Assembly (NCBI GenBank): GCA_016183885.1
Contig: JACPDS010000173.1
Span: 1-12,146, forward strand
Direction: 5' to 3'
Length of the DNA: 12,146 bases
Source of the DNA: Armatimonadota bacterium
GTDB lineage: Bacteria; Vulcanimicrobiota; JACPDS01
Below, one piece after another: positions 1-6,730 of the stretch. Position 1 is the first letter of the stretch. Each line of letters starts with the position of its first letter. The notes beneath the pieces were generated by a model that did not search any database, was not told the origin of the DNA, and saw only the letters and a list, made by a program, of their open reading frames with translations. The translations under genes were made by a program, and so were the position numbers.

Positions 1-477
1 CGATGTAATAATATTAATATTCATTCCTCGTGTTTTATCAATCTTATCATATTCTATCTCGGGAAAAATAATTTGTTCTTTTAATCCAATTGAATAGTTT
101 CCTTTTCCGTCAAAAGCTTTAGAAGAAAGTCCTCTAAAATCTCTAATTCTCGGTAAAACTATATTAAATAACTTGTCAAGAAAAATATACATCCTTTCTC
201 CGCGTAAAGTCACTTTACAGCCAATAGACATTCCTTGGCGTAATTTAAAAGAAGCGATAGATTTTTTAGCTTTAGTAATTATTGGTTTTTGGCCGGAAAT
301 TAAAGATAAATCGCTAAGGGCATTATCCATTACTTTAGAATTAGAAATGGCTTCCCCTACTCCCATACTAATTACTACTTTCTCTAAACTTGGAACCTGC
401 ATAATATTTTTATATTTAAATTTTTTCATTAAAGCCGGGATAATTTCTTTTTTATATTTCTCTTTTAATCTATTCAT
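1..477 (-). CDS. rplE: 50S ribosomal protein L5, C terminus cut by window edge
   Basis: This gene encodes L5, the large-subunit protein of the central protuberance that binds 5S rRNA. The frame is open from an ATG at 477 to position 1, giving 159 residues. The family is usually about 180 residues, so roughly the last 20 lie outside the window. The start reads MNRLKEKYKKEIIPAL, followed by family-typical stretches such as QVPSLEKVVISMGVGEA, GQKPIITKAKKSIASFKLR and LPRIRDFRGLS. A GGGAGG Shine-Dalgarno lies just upstream of the ATG. It follows rplX by 36 bp, the usual spc-operon order. Identification is very secure; the only defect is the window edge. Confidence 0.97.
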   Translation of the reverse strand, partial: MNRLKEKYKKEIIPALMKKFKYKNIMQVPSLEKVVISMGVGEAISNSKVMDNALSDLSLISGQKPIITKAKKSIASFKLRQGMSIGCKVTLRGERMYIFLDKLFNIVLPRIRDFRGLSSKAFDGKGNYSIGLKEQIIFPEIEYDKIDKTRGMNINIITS

Positions 478-513
478 CAATCTCCCTCCCAATAAAAATT
501 AAAATAATTCTAT

Positions 514-831
514 TTAGGTTATTTCTCCGCATTTTCTACAAATACGCGATTTTTCTTTATTTTCAATTCTCTTTTTAATTCTAGTAGGAATACCGCATTT
601 AGAACATACCAACATTACTTTATCGCTAAAAATCGGCAGGACCTTATCTAAAATTCCTCCCTGGGGAATTTTAGGCGGTCTTGGTTTAGTATGTCTTTTA
701 AAAACATTAATTCCTTCAACTAAAACTTTACCCTTATCAGGATAAACTCCTAAAATTTTTCCTTTTTTACCTTTATCTTTCCCATTTAGGACAATTACTG
801 TATCGCCTTTTCTTACATGCGTTTTATTCAT
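514..831 (-). CDS. rplX: 50S ribosomal protein L24 with C-terminal CxxC pair
   Basis: L24 is an early assembly protein of the large subunit that binds the 5' region of 23S rRNA. The 105 residues begin with a KOW-type segment (VRKGDTVIVLNGKDKGKKGK, residues 6-25). The C-terminal part holds C76-x2-C79 and C98-x2-C101, a zinc-ribbon-like pair found in many but not all bacterial L24 proteins (E. coli lacks it). The start is fixed by AAAGGAGA about 7 bases upstream of ATG 831. It lies between rplN and rplE as expected. Zinc binding is inferred from the cysteines. Confidence 0.97.
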   Translation of the reverse strand: MNKTHVRKGDTVIVLNGKDKGKKGKILGVYPDKGKVLVEGINVFKRHTKPRPPKIPQGGILDKVLPIFSDKVMLVCSKCGIPTRIKKRIENKEKSRICRKCGEIT

Positions 832-917
832 AAATCTATCTCCTTTCTATAGCGGTAAGTGTTAAGCGTTAAGTTGTTCAATTTTTAACGCTTCTTAAGC
901 TTATCGCTTGACATTTT
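832..917. repeat. rplN-rplX spacer: heptad repeats and hairpin
   Basis: The spacer carries degenerate 7-bp words of the type TTAAGCG/TTAAGTG from about 851 to 911. They form an interrupted inverted repeat: AAGCGTTAA (864-872) pairs perfectly with TTAACGCTT (885-893) across a 12-nt loop, and an outer pair lies at 851-859 and 900-908 with one mismatch. There is no T-run after it on the minus strand, so it does not look like a simple terminator. It sits inside an operon that should be co-transcribed. Confidence 0.6.
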
Positions 918-1286
918 TTAAATCACTTCTTGAGCTAAAGAGATAATTTTCATAAAATCTTTTTCTCTTAATTCACGGGCAACCGGCCCAAAAATTCTTG
1001 TTCCGCGAGGATTCATTTGTTCATTAATTAAAACTGCGGCATTTTCATCAAATCTAACAAAAGAACCATCTTCTCTACGGATTCTATTTTTTGTTCTAAC
1101 TATTACCGCTTTAACAACATCTCCTTTTTTTACCTGGGCTCCCGGTAAAGCTACTTTAACTGAAGCGGTAATAATATCTCCCACTTTAGCATAACGATGA
1201 TGAAAACCTTTTGCCACTCGAATACACATAATTTCTCTTGCCCCAGAGTTATCAGCTACTTTTATTCTACTTTGTTGTTGAATCAT
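918..1286 (-). CDS. rplN: 50S ribosomal protein L14
   Basis: L14 sits at the subunit interface of the large subunit, where it takes part in bridges to 16S rRNA. I place the start at ATG 1286 (MIQQQSRIKVADNSGARE), which gives 122 residues, the standard family length. An in-frame ATG four codons upstream (1298) abuts the AAGGGGGTGG Shine-Dalgarno, too close to be used, whereas 1286 is about 8 bases away. The conserved GAREIMCIRV and NPRGTRIFGPVARELR stretches are present. The gene is separated from rpsQ by an unusually long spacer of about 160 bp. Confidence 0.97.
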   Translation of the reverse strand: MIQQQSRIKVADNSGAREIMCIRVAKGFHHRYAKVGDIITASVKVALPGAQVKKGDVVKAVIVRTKNRIRREDGSFVRFDENAAVLINEQMNPRGTRIFGPVARELREKDFMKIISLAQEVI

Positions 1287-1303
1287 TTTTTCATCCACCC
1301 CCT

Positions 1304-1432
1304 TATAACTAAGAAATTCTAAATTCTAATATCTAAATTTCATTTAAAGAATTCAGGAGTCAAAATCCAGAAGACAGAATAATTTAAAAAAATATTCTAA
1401 ATACTGAATTCTTTATTTACTTTGCTCATTTA
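1304..1432. repeat. rpsQ-rplN spacer: heptad repeats with inverted arms
   Basis: This 129-bp part of the spacer reads as degenerate heptads (words like ATTCTAA, AATTCAG, AGACAGA). AAAGAATTCAG at 1346-1356 is the exact reverse complement of CTGAATTCTTT at 1404-1414, so the transcript can fold into a hairpin with an 11-bp stem. No gene, promoter or terminator is recognisable. The word family resembles the array at 8061-8118 upstream of tuf. Confidence 0.55.
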
Positions 1433-1449
1433 AATAGGATTTTTCCCCC

Positions 1450-1710
1450 TTATTTAGCTTTTTCTAAAATTTCTACCACTCTCCAACGTTTAGTTTTGCT
1501 TAAAGGACGAGTTTCCATAATTTTAACTTTATCCCCTAAATTACATTTTAATTCATCGTGAGCCGCTAATTTAATATTATTTCTCAATATTTTTTTATAA
1601 ACTGGGTGAGCAAACTGTCTTTCAACAGATACAACAACGGTTTTATCCATTTTATTGCTGATTATACGCCCAATTTTAATTTTTCTATTTACTCGAGTTT
1701 TTACTTCCAT
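1450..1710 (-). CDS. rpsQ: 30S ribosomal protein S17
   Basis: S17 is an OB-fold primary binder of 16S rRNA needed early in small-subunit assembly. The 86 residues contain the family pattern IGRIISNKMDKTVVVSVERQ near the N terminus, HPVYKKI in the middle and ETRPLSKTKRWRVVEI near the C terminus. The start at ATG 1710 is supported by GGGAGG about 6 bases upstream. It follows rpmC by 22 bp, the standard spc-region order. Confidence 0.97.
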   Translation of the reverse strand: MEVKTRVNRKIKIGRIISNKMDKTVVVSVERQFAHPVYKKILRNNIKLAAHDELKCNLGDKVKIMETRPLSKTKRWRVVEILEKAK

Positions 1711-1732
1711 TATTTCCTCCCGCTATTTAAAC

Positions 1733-1951
1733 TTAATTGCGAATACTTAATTCCTTTTCTCTTAAAATAGTTTTTATTCTAGCAATTTGCTTGCGCACTT
1801 GTTTAATTTTAGAATAATCTACAGCCTGCCCATGTGAAGTAGCTAATTGAAATCTTAAATTAAAAAGTTCTTCTTTGGAATCATTTAATTTTTGCTCTAA
1901 TTCTAAAACTGTCATATCCTGCATTTTATTTTTTATCTCTTTAAGCTTCAT
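1733..1951 (-). CDS. rpmC: 50S ribosomal protein L29
   Basis: L29 is a small alpha-helical protein near the polypeptide exit tunnel, where it forms part of the docking site for trigger factor and SRP in known ribosomes. The 72 residues form two helices around the family motif LFNLRFQLATSHG, followed by IKQVRKQIARIKTILRE. The start ATG at 1951 overlaps the rplP stop as ATGA, which suggests translational coupling because no strong Shine-Dalgarno is seen directly upstream. Confidence 0.96.
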   Translation of the reverse strand: MKLKEIKNKMQDMTVLELEQKLNDSKEELFNLRFQLATSHGQAVDYSKIKQVRKQIARIKTILREKELSIRN

Positions 1952-2376
1952 CTTTCTATTACACCTACCTTTTCCCTATCCAAAAATTTAGTTTTAATAG
2001 GTAATTTAAAAGCGGCTAATCGTAAAGCTTCTTTAGCAATATCTTCCGAAACTCCGCCAATTTCAAATAAAATCCTACCGGGCTTAATTACCGCTACCCA
2101 ATATTCAGGAGCGCCTTTTCCGCTGCCCATTCTAGTTTCAGCGGGCTTTTTGGTGACAGATTTATCGGGAAATATTCTAATCCATAATTTCCCTCCTCTT
2201 TTAGCAAATCTGGTAATAGCTACTCGAGCCGCTTCAATTTGACGATCGATGACCCAGGCAGGTTCAAGCGCTTGAAGAGCATATTCTCCATATACAATTT
2301 TAGATCCGCGAATGGCTTTCCCTTTCATTCTGCCTCTTTGAAGTTTTCTATATTTAACTCTCTTTGGCAATAACAT
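1948..2376 (-). CDS. rplP: 50S ribosomal protein L16
   Basis: L16 organises the A-site finger region and contacts the elbows of A- and P-site tRNAs in the large subunit. The 142 residues start MLLPKRVKYRKLQRGRMKG, as most bacterial L16 proteins do, and contain IRIFPDKSVTKKPAETRMG followed by the Gly/Lys-rich SGKGAPEYWVA loop. The arginine in TRMG is at the position hydroxylated in E. coli L16. The upstream GGGGGGAT is a fair Shine-Dalgarno. It overlaps rpmC by 4 bases and follows rpsC by 16 bp. Confidence 0.97.
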   Translation of the reverse strand: MLLPKRVKYRKLQRGRMKGKAIRGSKIVYGEYALQALEPAWVIDRQIEAARVAITRFAKRGGKLWIRIFPDKSVTKKPAETRMGSGKGAPEYWVAVIKPGRILFEIGGVSEDIAKEALRLAAFKLPIKTKFLDREKVGVIER

Positions 2377-2392
2377 AAAAATTTATCCCCCC

Positions 2393-3040
2393 TTAAGTAG
2401 TTTCTTTTTTAACAACTGCGGGTAAAATATCACCTCGATAGATCCAAACTTTTACTCCAATTCGTCCATAAGTGGTATAAGCTTCTTTAAGCGAATAATC
2501 TATATCGGCTCTTAAAGTATGCAAAGGGACTTTACCTTCAAAACTACGTTCACTCCTGGCAATTTCTGTTCCAGCCAATCTTCCCTTGCATTCTATTTTA
2601 ATGCCTTTAGCCCCTGAACGTATACTTCTCATAAGCGCCTGCTTCATTGCTCTGCGAAAAGCCACTCTTCTCTCTAATTGATCGACAATATTTTGAGCAA
2701 CTATGTTAGCGTCTAGTTCCGGTTGTTTTATTTCCTGCACATTAACTATTATTTCTTTGCCAACCAATTTTGTTAGGGCTGATCTTAAATCTTCTATTCC
2801 CGAACCTCTTTTCCCGATTATAATACCCGGTTTAGCAGTATTAATTATTACCTTAATTTTATCGGCTCTTTCAATTTCAACTTTAGAAACTCCGCCGTTC
2901 TTTAAATTTTCTGAAATATATTTTCTTAACTTTAAATCTTCATGCAGCCATTGAATATAATTTTTTTTGCTAAACCAACGACTATCCCAAGTATCAATAA
3001 TACCCAATCTCAGCCCTCTAGGGTGAATTTTTTGCCCCAC
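2393..3040 (-). CDS. rpsC: 30S ribosomal protein S3
   Basis: S3 lies at the mRNA entry channel of the small subunit and has helicase-related and decoding roles. It has 215 residues. The N-terminal MGQKIHPRGLRLGI is typical, the KH type-2 domain carries the GxxG loop as GKRG at 76-79, and the C-terminal domain contains GRLAGTEIARSE. The start codon is GTG (3038-3040), chosen because AAGGAGGG lies 4-5 bases upstream and the family begins at MGQK. It is 25 bp downstream of rplV. Confidence 0.97.
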   Translation of the reverse strand: MGQKIHPRGLRLGIIDTWDSRWFSKKNYIQWLHEDLKLRKYISENLKNGGVSKVEIERADKIKVIINTAKPGIIIGKRGSGIEDLRSALTKLVGKEIIVNVQEIKQPELDANIVAQNIVDQLERRVAFRRAMKQALMRSIRSGAKGIKIECKGRLAGTEIARSERSFEGKVPLHTLRADIDYSLKEAYTTYGRIGVKVWIYRGDILPAVVKKETT

Positions 3041-3065
3041 ATTTCCCTCCTTATAATAAAAAAAT

Positions 3066-3473
3066 TTAAATTTTTTCGCTTACCACTATAGTTATATGGC
3101 TTGTTCTTTTATGAATTAAACTTGCTCTGCCCATAGCTCTAGGCATAAATCTTTTCATAGTCGGCCCTTGGTCAACATAAGCTTGACTGATAAAAAGCTT
3201 ATCAGAATTTAATTTCAAATTATTTTCCGCGTTTGCAATAGCTGATTTTAAAATTTTTTCTAACGGCCGAGAAGCGCGTTTAGGAATGAATTTTAAAATT
3301 GATAAAGCCTTAAACGCATCCTTGCCTCTAATTACATTTAAGACTAAACGCAATTTGCGAGGAGTCATATGAATAAATCTTGCTATGGCTTTAGCTTCTT
3401 TTTTCTCCCCTTCTTTTTTATTAATGCTTAATTTTTCTTTTTGATTTTTTATTTTTAATCTTTCTTTTTCCAT
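3066..3473 (-). CDS. rplV: 50S ribosomal protein L22 with Lys-rich N-terminal extension
   Basis: L22 lines the exit tunnel with a long beta-hairpin and contacts all 23S rRNA domains. The core from about residue 27 on (AKAIARFIHMTPRKLRLVLN) is standard, including the tunnel hairpin region QGPTMKRFMPRAMGRASLI. In front of it are about 26 mostly Lys/Glu residues (MEKERLKIKNQKEKLSINKK and following), so the protein is 135 residues against the usual 110 or so. The start ATG 3473 has AGAGAGGG just upstream and no better internal start is seen, so I take the extension as real. Confidence 0.95.
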   Translation of the reverse strand: MEKERLKIKNQKEKLSINKKEGEKKEAKAIARFIHMTPRKLRLVLNVIRGKDAFKALSILKFIPKRASRPLEKILKSAIANAENNLKLNSDKLFISQAYVDQGPTMKRFMPRAMGRASLIHKRTSHITIVVSEKI

Positions 3474-3556
3474 AAAACCCTCTCTATTTTTAATTCTTTC
3501 CCGCTCTTATTTTAATTATTAAGGCAGCAGGTTTCTCCGATGAGACATTCTTAATT

Positions 3557-3841
3557 TCATTTAACTTGAGTAGTTTTTTCAGTATGAGTTCCATGACCTC
3601 TAAAAAGTCGAGTAATGGCAAACTCTCCTAATTTATGCCCTACCATTTGTTCAACAATATAAATAGGGACATGTCTTCTTCCATCATGAATAGCAATAGT
3701 ATGTCCTATCATTTGAGGAATAACCGTACAAGCTCTAGCCCAAGTTTTAATGACCCTCTTCTCATTTTTAGTATTTAAAAGTTCAATTTTCTTTAATAAA
3801 TTTTTATCTACATAAGGCCCTTTTTTAACTGATCTTGACAT
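3557..3841 (-). CDS. rpsS: 30S ribosomal protein S19
   Basis: S19 is in the head of the small subunit and contacts the large subunit across bridges with the L5 region. The 94 residues start MSRSVKKGPYVDKNLLKKIE and contain the family signature in PIYIVEQMVGHKLGEFAITR. The ATG at 3841 has GGAGGAAATAA upstream. It lies 12 bp after rplB. An 83-bp spacer separates it from rplV; I see no clear structure in that spacer. Confidence 0.97.
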   Translation of the reverse strand: MSRSVKKGPYVDKNLLKKIELLNTKNEKRVIKTWARACTVIPQMIGHTIAIHDGRRHVPIYIVEQMVGHKLGEFAITRLFRGHGTHTEKTTQVK

Positions 3842-3853
3842 TTATTTCCTCCT

Positions 3854-4681
3854 TTATTTTTTCTTTCTTCCGCGAATAATCATTTTATCTTGAGGTTTTT
3901 TCTTGCGAGTCTTAAGGCCGTAAGTAGCTTTACCCCAAGGAGTGCAGCTGGGCCTCCCCGGCGTAGAGCGAGCTTCTCCTCCGCCATGAGGATGATCTAC
4001 CGGATTAGTAGCTACCCCTCTAACTGTAGGGCGGCGTCCAAGATATCTTGATCTTCCAGCTTTACCAATAGAAATATTTTCATATTCTATATTTCCTATT
4101 TGTCCAATCGTAGCCTTACAATTTAAATTAATTAATCTTACTTCTCCGGAAGGAAGACGAATATGAGCAAATTTACCTTCCTTTGCCATTAATTGAGCGG
4201 CTCCGCCGGCAGAACGCACCAATTGCGCTCCGCGGCCGGGATTAATTTCAATATTATGCAGCAAAGTTCCCTGCGGAATATTCTTCAATTTTAAAGCATT
4301 GCCGGGTTTAATATCCGCTGATTCTCCCGAAATAACTTTATCTCCCACGCAAAGCCCTAAAGGACACAAAATATATCTTTTCTCGCCATCAACATAATGT
4401 AAAAGAGCAATTCTAGCTGAGCGGTTAGGATCGTATTCTATGCTAAATACTTTAGCGTTAATACCGTCTTTATTGCGCTTCCAATCAATTAAGCGGTACA
4501 TATGACGCGCGCCGCCGCCTCTATGTCTTACAGTAATTCTGCCTTGAAAGTTTCTTCCGGATTTCTTTTTTAAAGGTTTAATTAAAGATTCTTCCGGTTT
4601 CTTTTTGGTAATCTCGGAAAAATCCGGCATAGTCATAAATCTAATTCCAGGCGATGTCGGTTTAAAATTTTTTATAGGCAT
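3854..4681 (-). CDS. rplB: 50S ribosomal protein L2
   Basis: L2 is a core large-subunit protein close to the peptidyl-transferase centre and needed for subunit association. I choose ATG 4681 (MPIKNFKPTSPGIRFMTMPD), giving 275 residues, because AAAGGAG lies 8 bases upstream; an in-frame ATG at 4705 would swallow that Shine-Dalgarno and add 8 atypical residues. The hallmark VDHPHGGG at about 228-235 is intact, with the histidine studied for peptidyl-transferase function. RGGGARHMYR and the basic tail IIRGRKKK are also family-typical. Confidence 0.97.
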   Translation of the reverse strand: MPIKNFKPTSPGIRFMTMPDFSEITKKKPEESLIKPLKKKSGRNFQGRITVRHRGGGARHMYRLIDWKRNKDGINAKVFSIEYDPNRSARIALLHYVDGEKRYILCPLGLCVGDKVISGESADIKPGNALKLKNIPQGTLLHNIEINPGRGAQLVRSAGGAAQLMAKEGKFAHIRLPSGEVRLINLNCKATIGQIGNIEYENISIGKAGRSRYLGRRPTVRGVATNPVDHPHGGGEARSTPGRPSCTPWGKATYGLKTRKKKPQDKMIIRGRKKK

Positions 4682-4766
4682 TTTAAATACTCCTTTTATA
4701 TTCATCCGTTAAGTTATTTTATAAATTCTTAACTCTTAAAAGCTTATATCTTAACGCTTTTATTTA
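4682..4766. repeat. rplW-rplB spacer with heptad words
   Basis: From about 4707 to 4756 the spacer reads as 7-bp words around TTAACTC, TTAAAAG and TTAACGC. CGTTAAG at 4707-4713 is the reverse complement of CTTAACG at 4750-4756. The rplB Shine-Dalgarno occupies its downstream end. No promoter or terminator is evident. Confidence 0.5.
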
Positions 4767-5069
4767 TTACTGTTCAAATAAATTTACTCCGGCAAGTTCA
4801 ATTTTATTACCTTCTTTCAAGGTAACAATAGCTTTTTTCCAAGGAGTTGTCTTGCCTTGAAAGCGGCCCACCTTCCTTAACTTGCTTTTTACCCATGTAG
4901 TATTTACTTTTAAAACTTTCACCTTAAAAATATTTTCAATGGCTTTTCTAATTTCAATTTTATTGGCAACACTATCCACTTCAAAAGCATATTTATTGAA
5001 AGCGGTATACTGCATAGTTTTTTCTGTAATTAAAGGTCTTTTAATAATATCTCTAAAATTTTTCTTCAT
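4767..5069 (-). CDS. rplW: 50S ribosomal protein L23
   Basis: L23 sits at the exit of the polypeptide tunnel and is the docking site for trigger factor and SRP. The 100 residues show the family pattern RPLITEKT (11-18), NKYAFEVDSVANKIEIRKAI (25-44) and the extended loop KLRKVGRFQGKTTPWKKAIV. The ATG at 5069 overlaps the rplD stop (ATGA) and is preceded by GAGGAGG, so both coupling and direct initiation are possible. Confidence 0.97.
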   Translation of the reverse strand: MKKNFRDIIKRPLITEKTMQYTAFNKYAFEVDSVANKIEIRKAIENIFKVKVLKVNTTWVKSKLRKVGRFQGKTTPWKKAIVTLKEGNKIELAGVNLFEQ

Positions 5070-5692
5070 AAAAGAACCTCCTCTATAGAATTTAGAGATT
5101 CTTTAGTAAAAATTAAATATTCCGATTTTAAGATGTCAAAAATATTTAAATTTTCTAAATTAATTATTTTTACTTTAGGAATATTCTCAGCTGATTTTTT
5201 AACTATCTGATCTTTAGTTTTTAAAATTATTAAAGTTGATTTATTTTGAAGTTCTAATTTTTTTAAGATCTCTAAAAAATTCTTAGTTTTAGGAGTATCC
5301 AGTTTTAAATAATCTAAAATAATTAACGAATTATTCTTAAATTTATATGAAAGTAAACTCTTTAAAGCTAAATTTTTTATTTTTTTAGGTAAATCATAAT
5401 AATAATCTTTAGTATGAGGCCCAAAAACCACGCCTCCTCCTTTCCAAATGGGAGAGCGGATACTGCCATGCCGCGCTCTTCCAGTGCCCTTTTGCTTCCA
5501 TGGCTTCCTGCCTCCTCCTCTTACTTGCGCTTTTGTTTTTGTAGAAGCGCTTCCTTGACGTTTATTATTAAGCTGTCGTATTAAAGAACTAAAAATTACC
5601 TCTTTATTTAAAGGTATATTAAAAATCTCTTCTTTAAGCTCTAAATCTCCTATATTCTTCCCTTCTAAATCATGCAAATTAATTTTCGGCAT
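5066..5692 (-). CDS. rplD: 50S ribosomal protein L4
   Basis: L4 lines the tunnel constriction with L22; in E. coli it also represses its own S10 operon. The 208 residues contain the conserved extended loop VRGGGRKPWKQKGTGRARHG at 57-76, then IRSPIWKGGGVVFGPHTKDY. The C-terminal half is Lys/Leu/Ile-rich and less conserved, as is usual. The ATG at 5692 has GGGAGG upstream. I see no E. coli-type L4 control leader upstream of rpsJ, so autoregulation cannot be claimed. Confidence 0.97.
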   Translation of the reverse strand: MPKINLHDLEGKNIGDLELKEEIFNIPLNKEVIFSSLIRQLNNKRQGSASTKTKAQVRGGGRKPWKQKGTGRARHGSIRSPIWKGGGVVFGPHTKDYYYDLPKKIKNLALKSLLSYKFKNNSLIILDYLKLDTPKTKNFLEILKKLELQNKSTLIILKTKDQIVKKSAENIPKVKIINLENLNIFDILKSEYLIFTKESLNSIEEVLL

Positions 5693-5710
5693 AAAAAACC
5701 TCCCTAACTT

Positions 5711-6334
5711 TTACTTTGAATCTAATCCCCTGATAAGGACTAAACGTCCATTAGAGCCGGGAATCGATCCTTTTACCAAAAGCAAATTTTTCTCTTGATC
5801 TATCTTTACTATTTCTAAATCTGAAACAGTCCTCTTCGCATTTCCAAGATGACCGGGACCCCTTTTCCCTTTATAAGTTCTAGCCGCATCGGTAGAACCT
5901 CCTGAAGCCGGCTGACGATGTATCATAGAACCATGACTTGCTCCTCCTCCGCTAAATCCATGGCGTTTCATTCCTCCGGCAAAACTCTTTCCTTTGGAAA
6001 CGCCTGAAACATCCACTAATTCACCGGCTTTAAAAATATCTACTTTTATTTCCTGTCCAATTTGATATTTTTCTATATCTTTAACAATAAATTCCCTTAA
6101 ATATTTCATAGGTTTTAATTTATTTTTTTTAAAATGTCCTGTTTCAGGAGAATTAATTTTCTTATCTTTAACAAATTCATATCCCAATTGAACAGCTGTA
6201 TAGCCGTCTAAATCTTTAATTTTCTTTTGAGAAACCACACAAGGACCAGCTTGAATTACAGTAACAGGTAAAACTTCTCCTTTATTCCCAAAAATTTGAG
6301 TCATACCTATTTTTTTGCCAATTAATCCTTTCAT
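5711..6334 (-). CDS. rplC: 50S ribosomal protein L3
   Basis: L3 is one of the first proteins to join the large subunit and reaches toward the peptidyl-transferase centre. I place the start at ATG 6334 (MKGLIGKKIGMTQIFGNKGE), 207 residues, because GGGAGG lies 4 bases upstream; the reading frame stays open 19 codons further to 6391 but that stretch overlaps rpsJ and is not L3-like. The central loop contains KSFAGGMKRHGFSGGGASHG and then KGKRGPGHLG. The glutamine that is methylated in E. coli L3 does not appear at the matching place. Confidence 0.96.
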   Translation of the reverse strand: MKGLIGKKIGMTQIFGNKGEVLPVTVIQAGPCVVSQKKIKDLDGYTAVQLGYEFVKDKKINSPETGHFKKNKLKPMKYLREFIVKDIEKYQIGQEIKVDIFKAGELVDVSGVSKGKSFAGGMKRHGFSGGGASHGSMIHRQPASGGSTDAARTYKGKRGPGHLGNAKRTVSDLEIVKIDQEKNLLLVKGSIPGSNGRLVLIRGLDSK

Positions 6335-6374
6335 AAAACCTCCCAATAAAGCTTTAAAATATACTTTTAAGCCA

Positions 6375-6686
6375 TTAAGCCATAATTTCAATATCTACGC
6401 CGGCTGGCAAATCTACCCTCATTAAAGCATCGACAGTTTTTTGATTCGGATCAAAATAAATATCAATCAATCTTTTATGAGTTCTCATTTCAAAATGTTC
6501 CCGAGATTTCTTATCTACATGAGGAGAGCGTAATACGCAATAAACATTCTTTTTGGTAGGAAGCGGAATTGGACCGCAAATATTTGCTCCAGTCCTTTTA
6601 GCAATATCAATAATTTTTTCAGTCGATTGATCTAAAATCTCGCAATCATAAGCTTTTAAGCGGATCCTCATTCTTTGTTTGCCCAT
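6375..6686 (-). CDS. rpsJ: 30S ribosomal protein S10
   Basis: S10 is in the small-subunit head and, as NusE, pairs with NusB in antitermination. The 103 residues contain RIRLKAYDCEILDQSTEKI, the GPIPLPTKK segment and SREHFEMRTHKRLIDI, all diagnostic. The ATG at 6686 has AAAGGAG 7 bases upstream. The gene starts only 44 bp after the restored tuf stop, with no recognisable terminator or promoter in between, so tuf and the S10 operon are probably one transcript. Confidence 0.97.
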   Translation of the reverse strand: MGKQRMRIRLKAYDCEILDQSTEKIIDIAKRTGANICGPIPLPTKKNVYCVLRSPHVDKKSREHFEMRTHKRLIDIYFDPNQKTVDALMRVDLPAGVDIEIMA

Positions 6687-6730
6687 AATATTTCTCCTTT
6701 AAAAATAAAATAAATAAATTCTAAGTTTTT

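Noticed and set aside
173..502. Plus-strand open frame of 109 codons
   Set aside because: It lies opposite the L5 gene, has no Shine-Dalgarno and no family resemblance; it is an antisense shadow.
2703..2954. Plus-strand open frame opposite S3
   Set aside because: Antisense shadow of a well-conserved ribosomal gene.
4682..4705. Upstream start of rplB at ATG 4705
   Set aside because: The rplB Shine-Dalgarno would lie inside the coding sequence and the added residues are not found in L2.
4882..5088. Plus-strand open frame with a hydrophobic product opposite L23
   Set aside because: Antisense shadow of rplW; hydrophobicity results from reading Lys/Glu codons backwards.
6335..6391. Upstream extension of rplC (19 codons)
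   Set aside because: It overlaps rpsJ, is not L3-like, and the Shine-Dalgarno points to ATG 6334.
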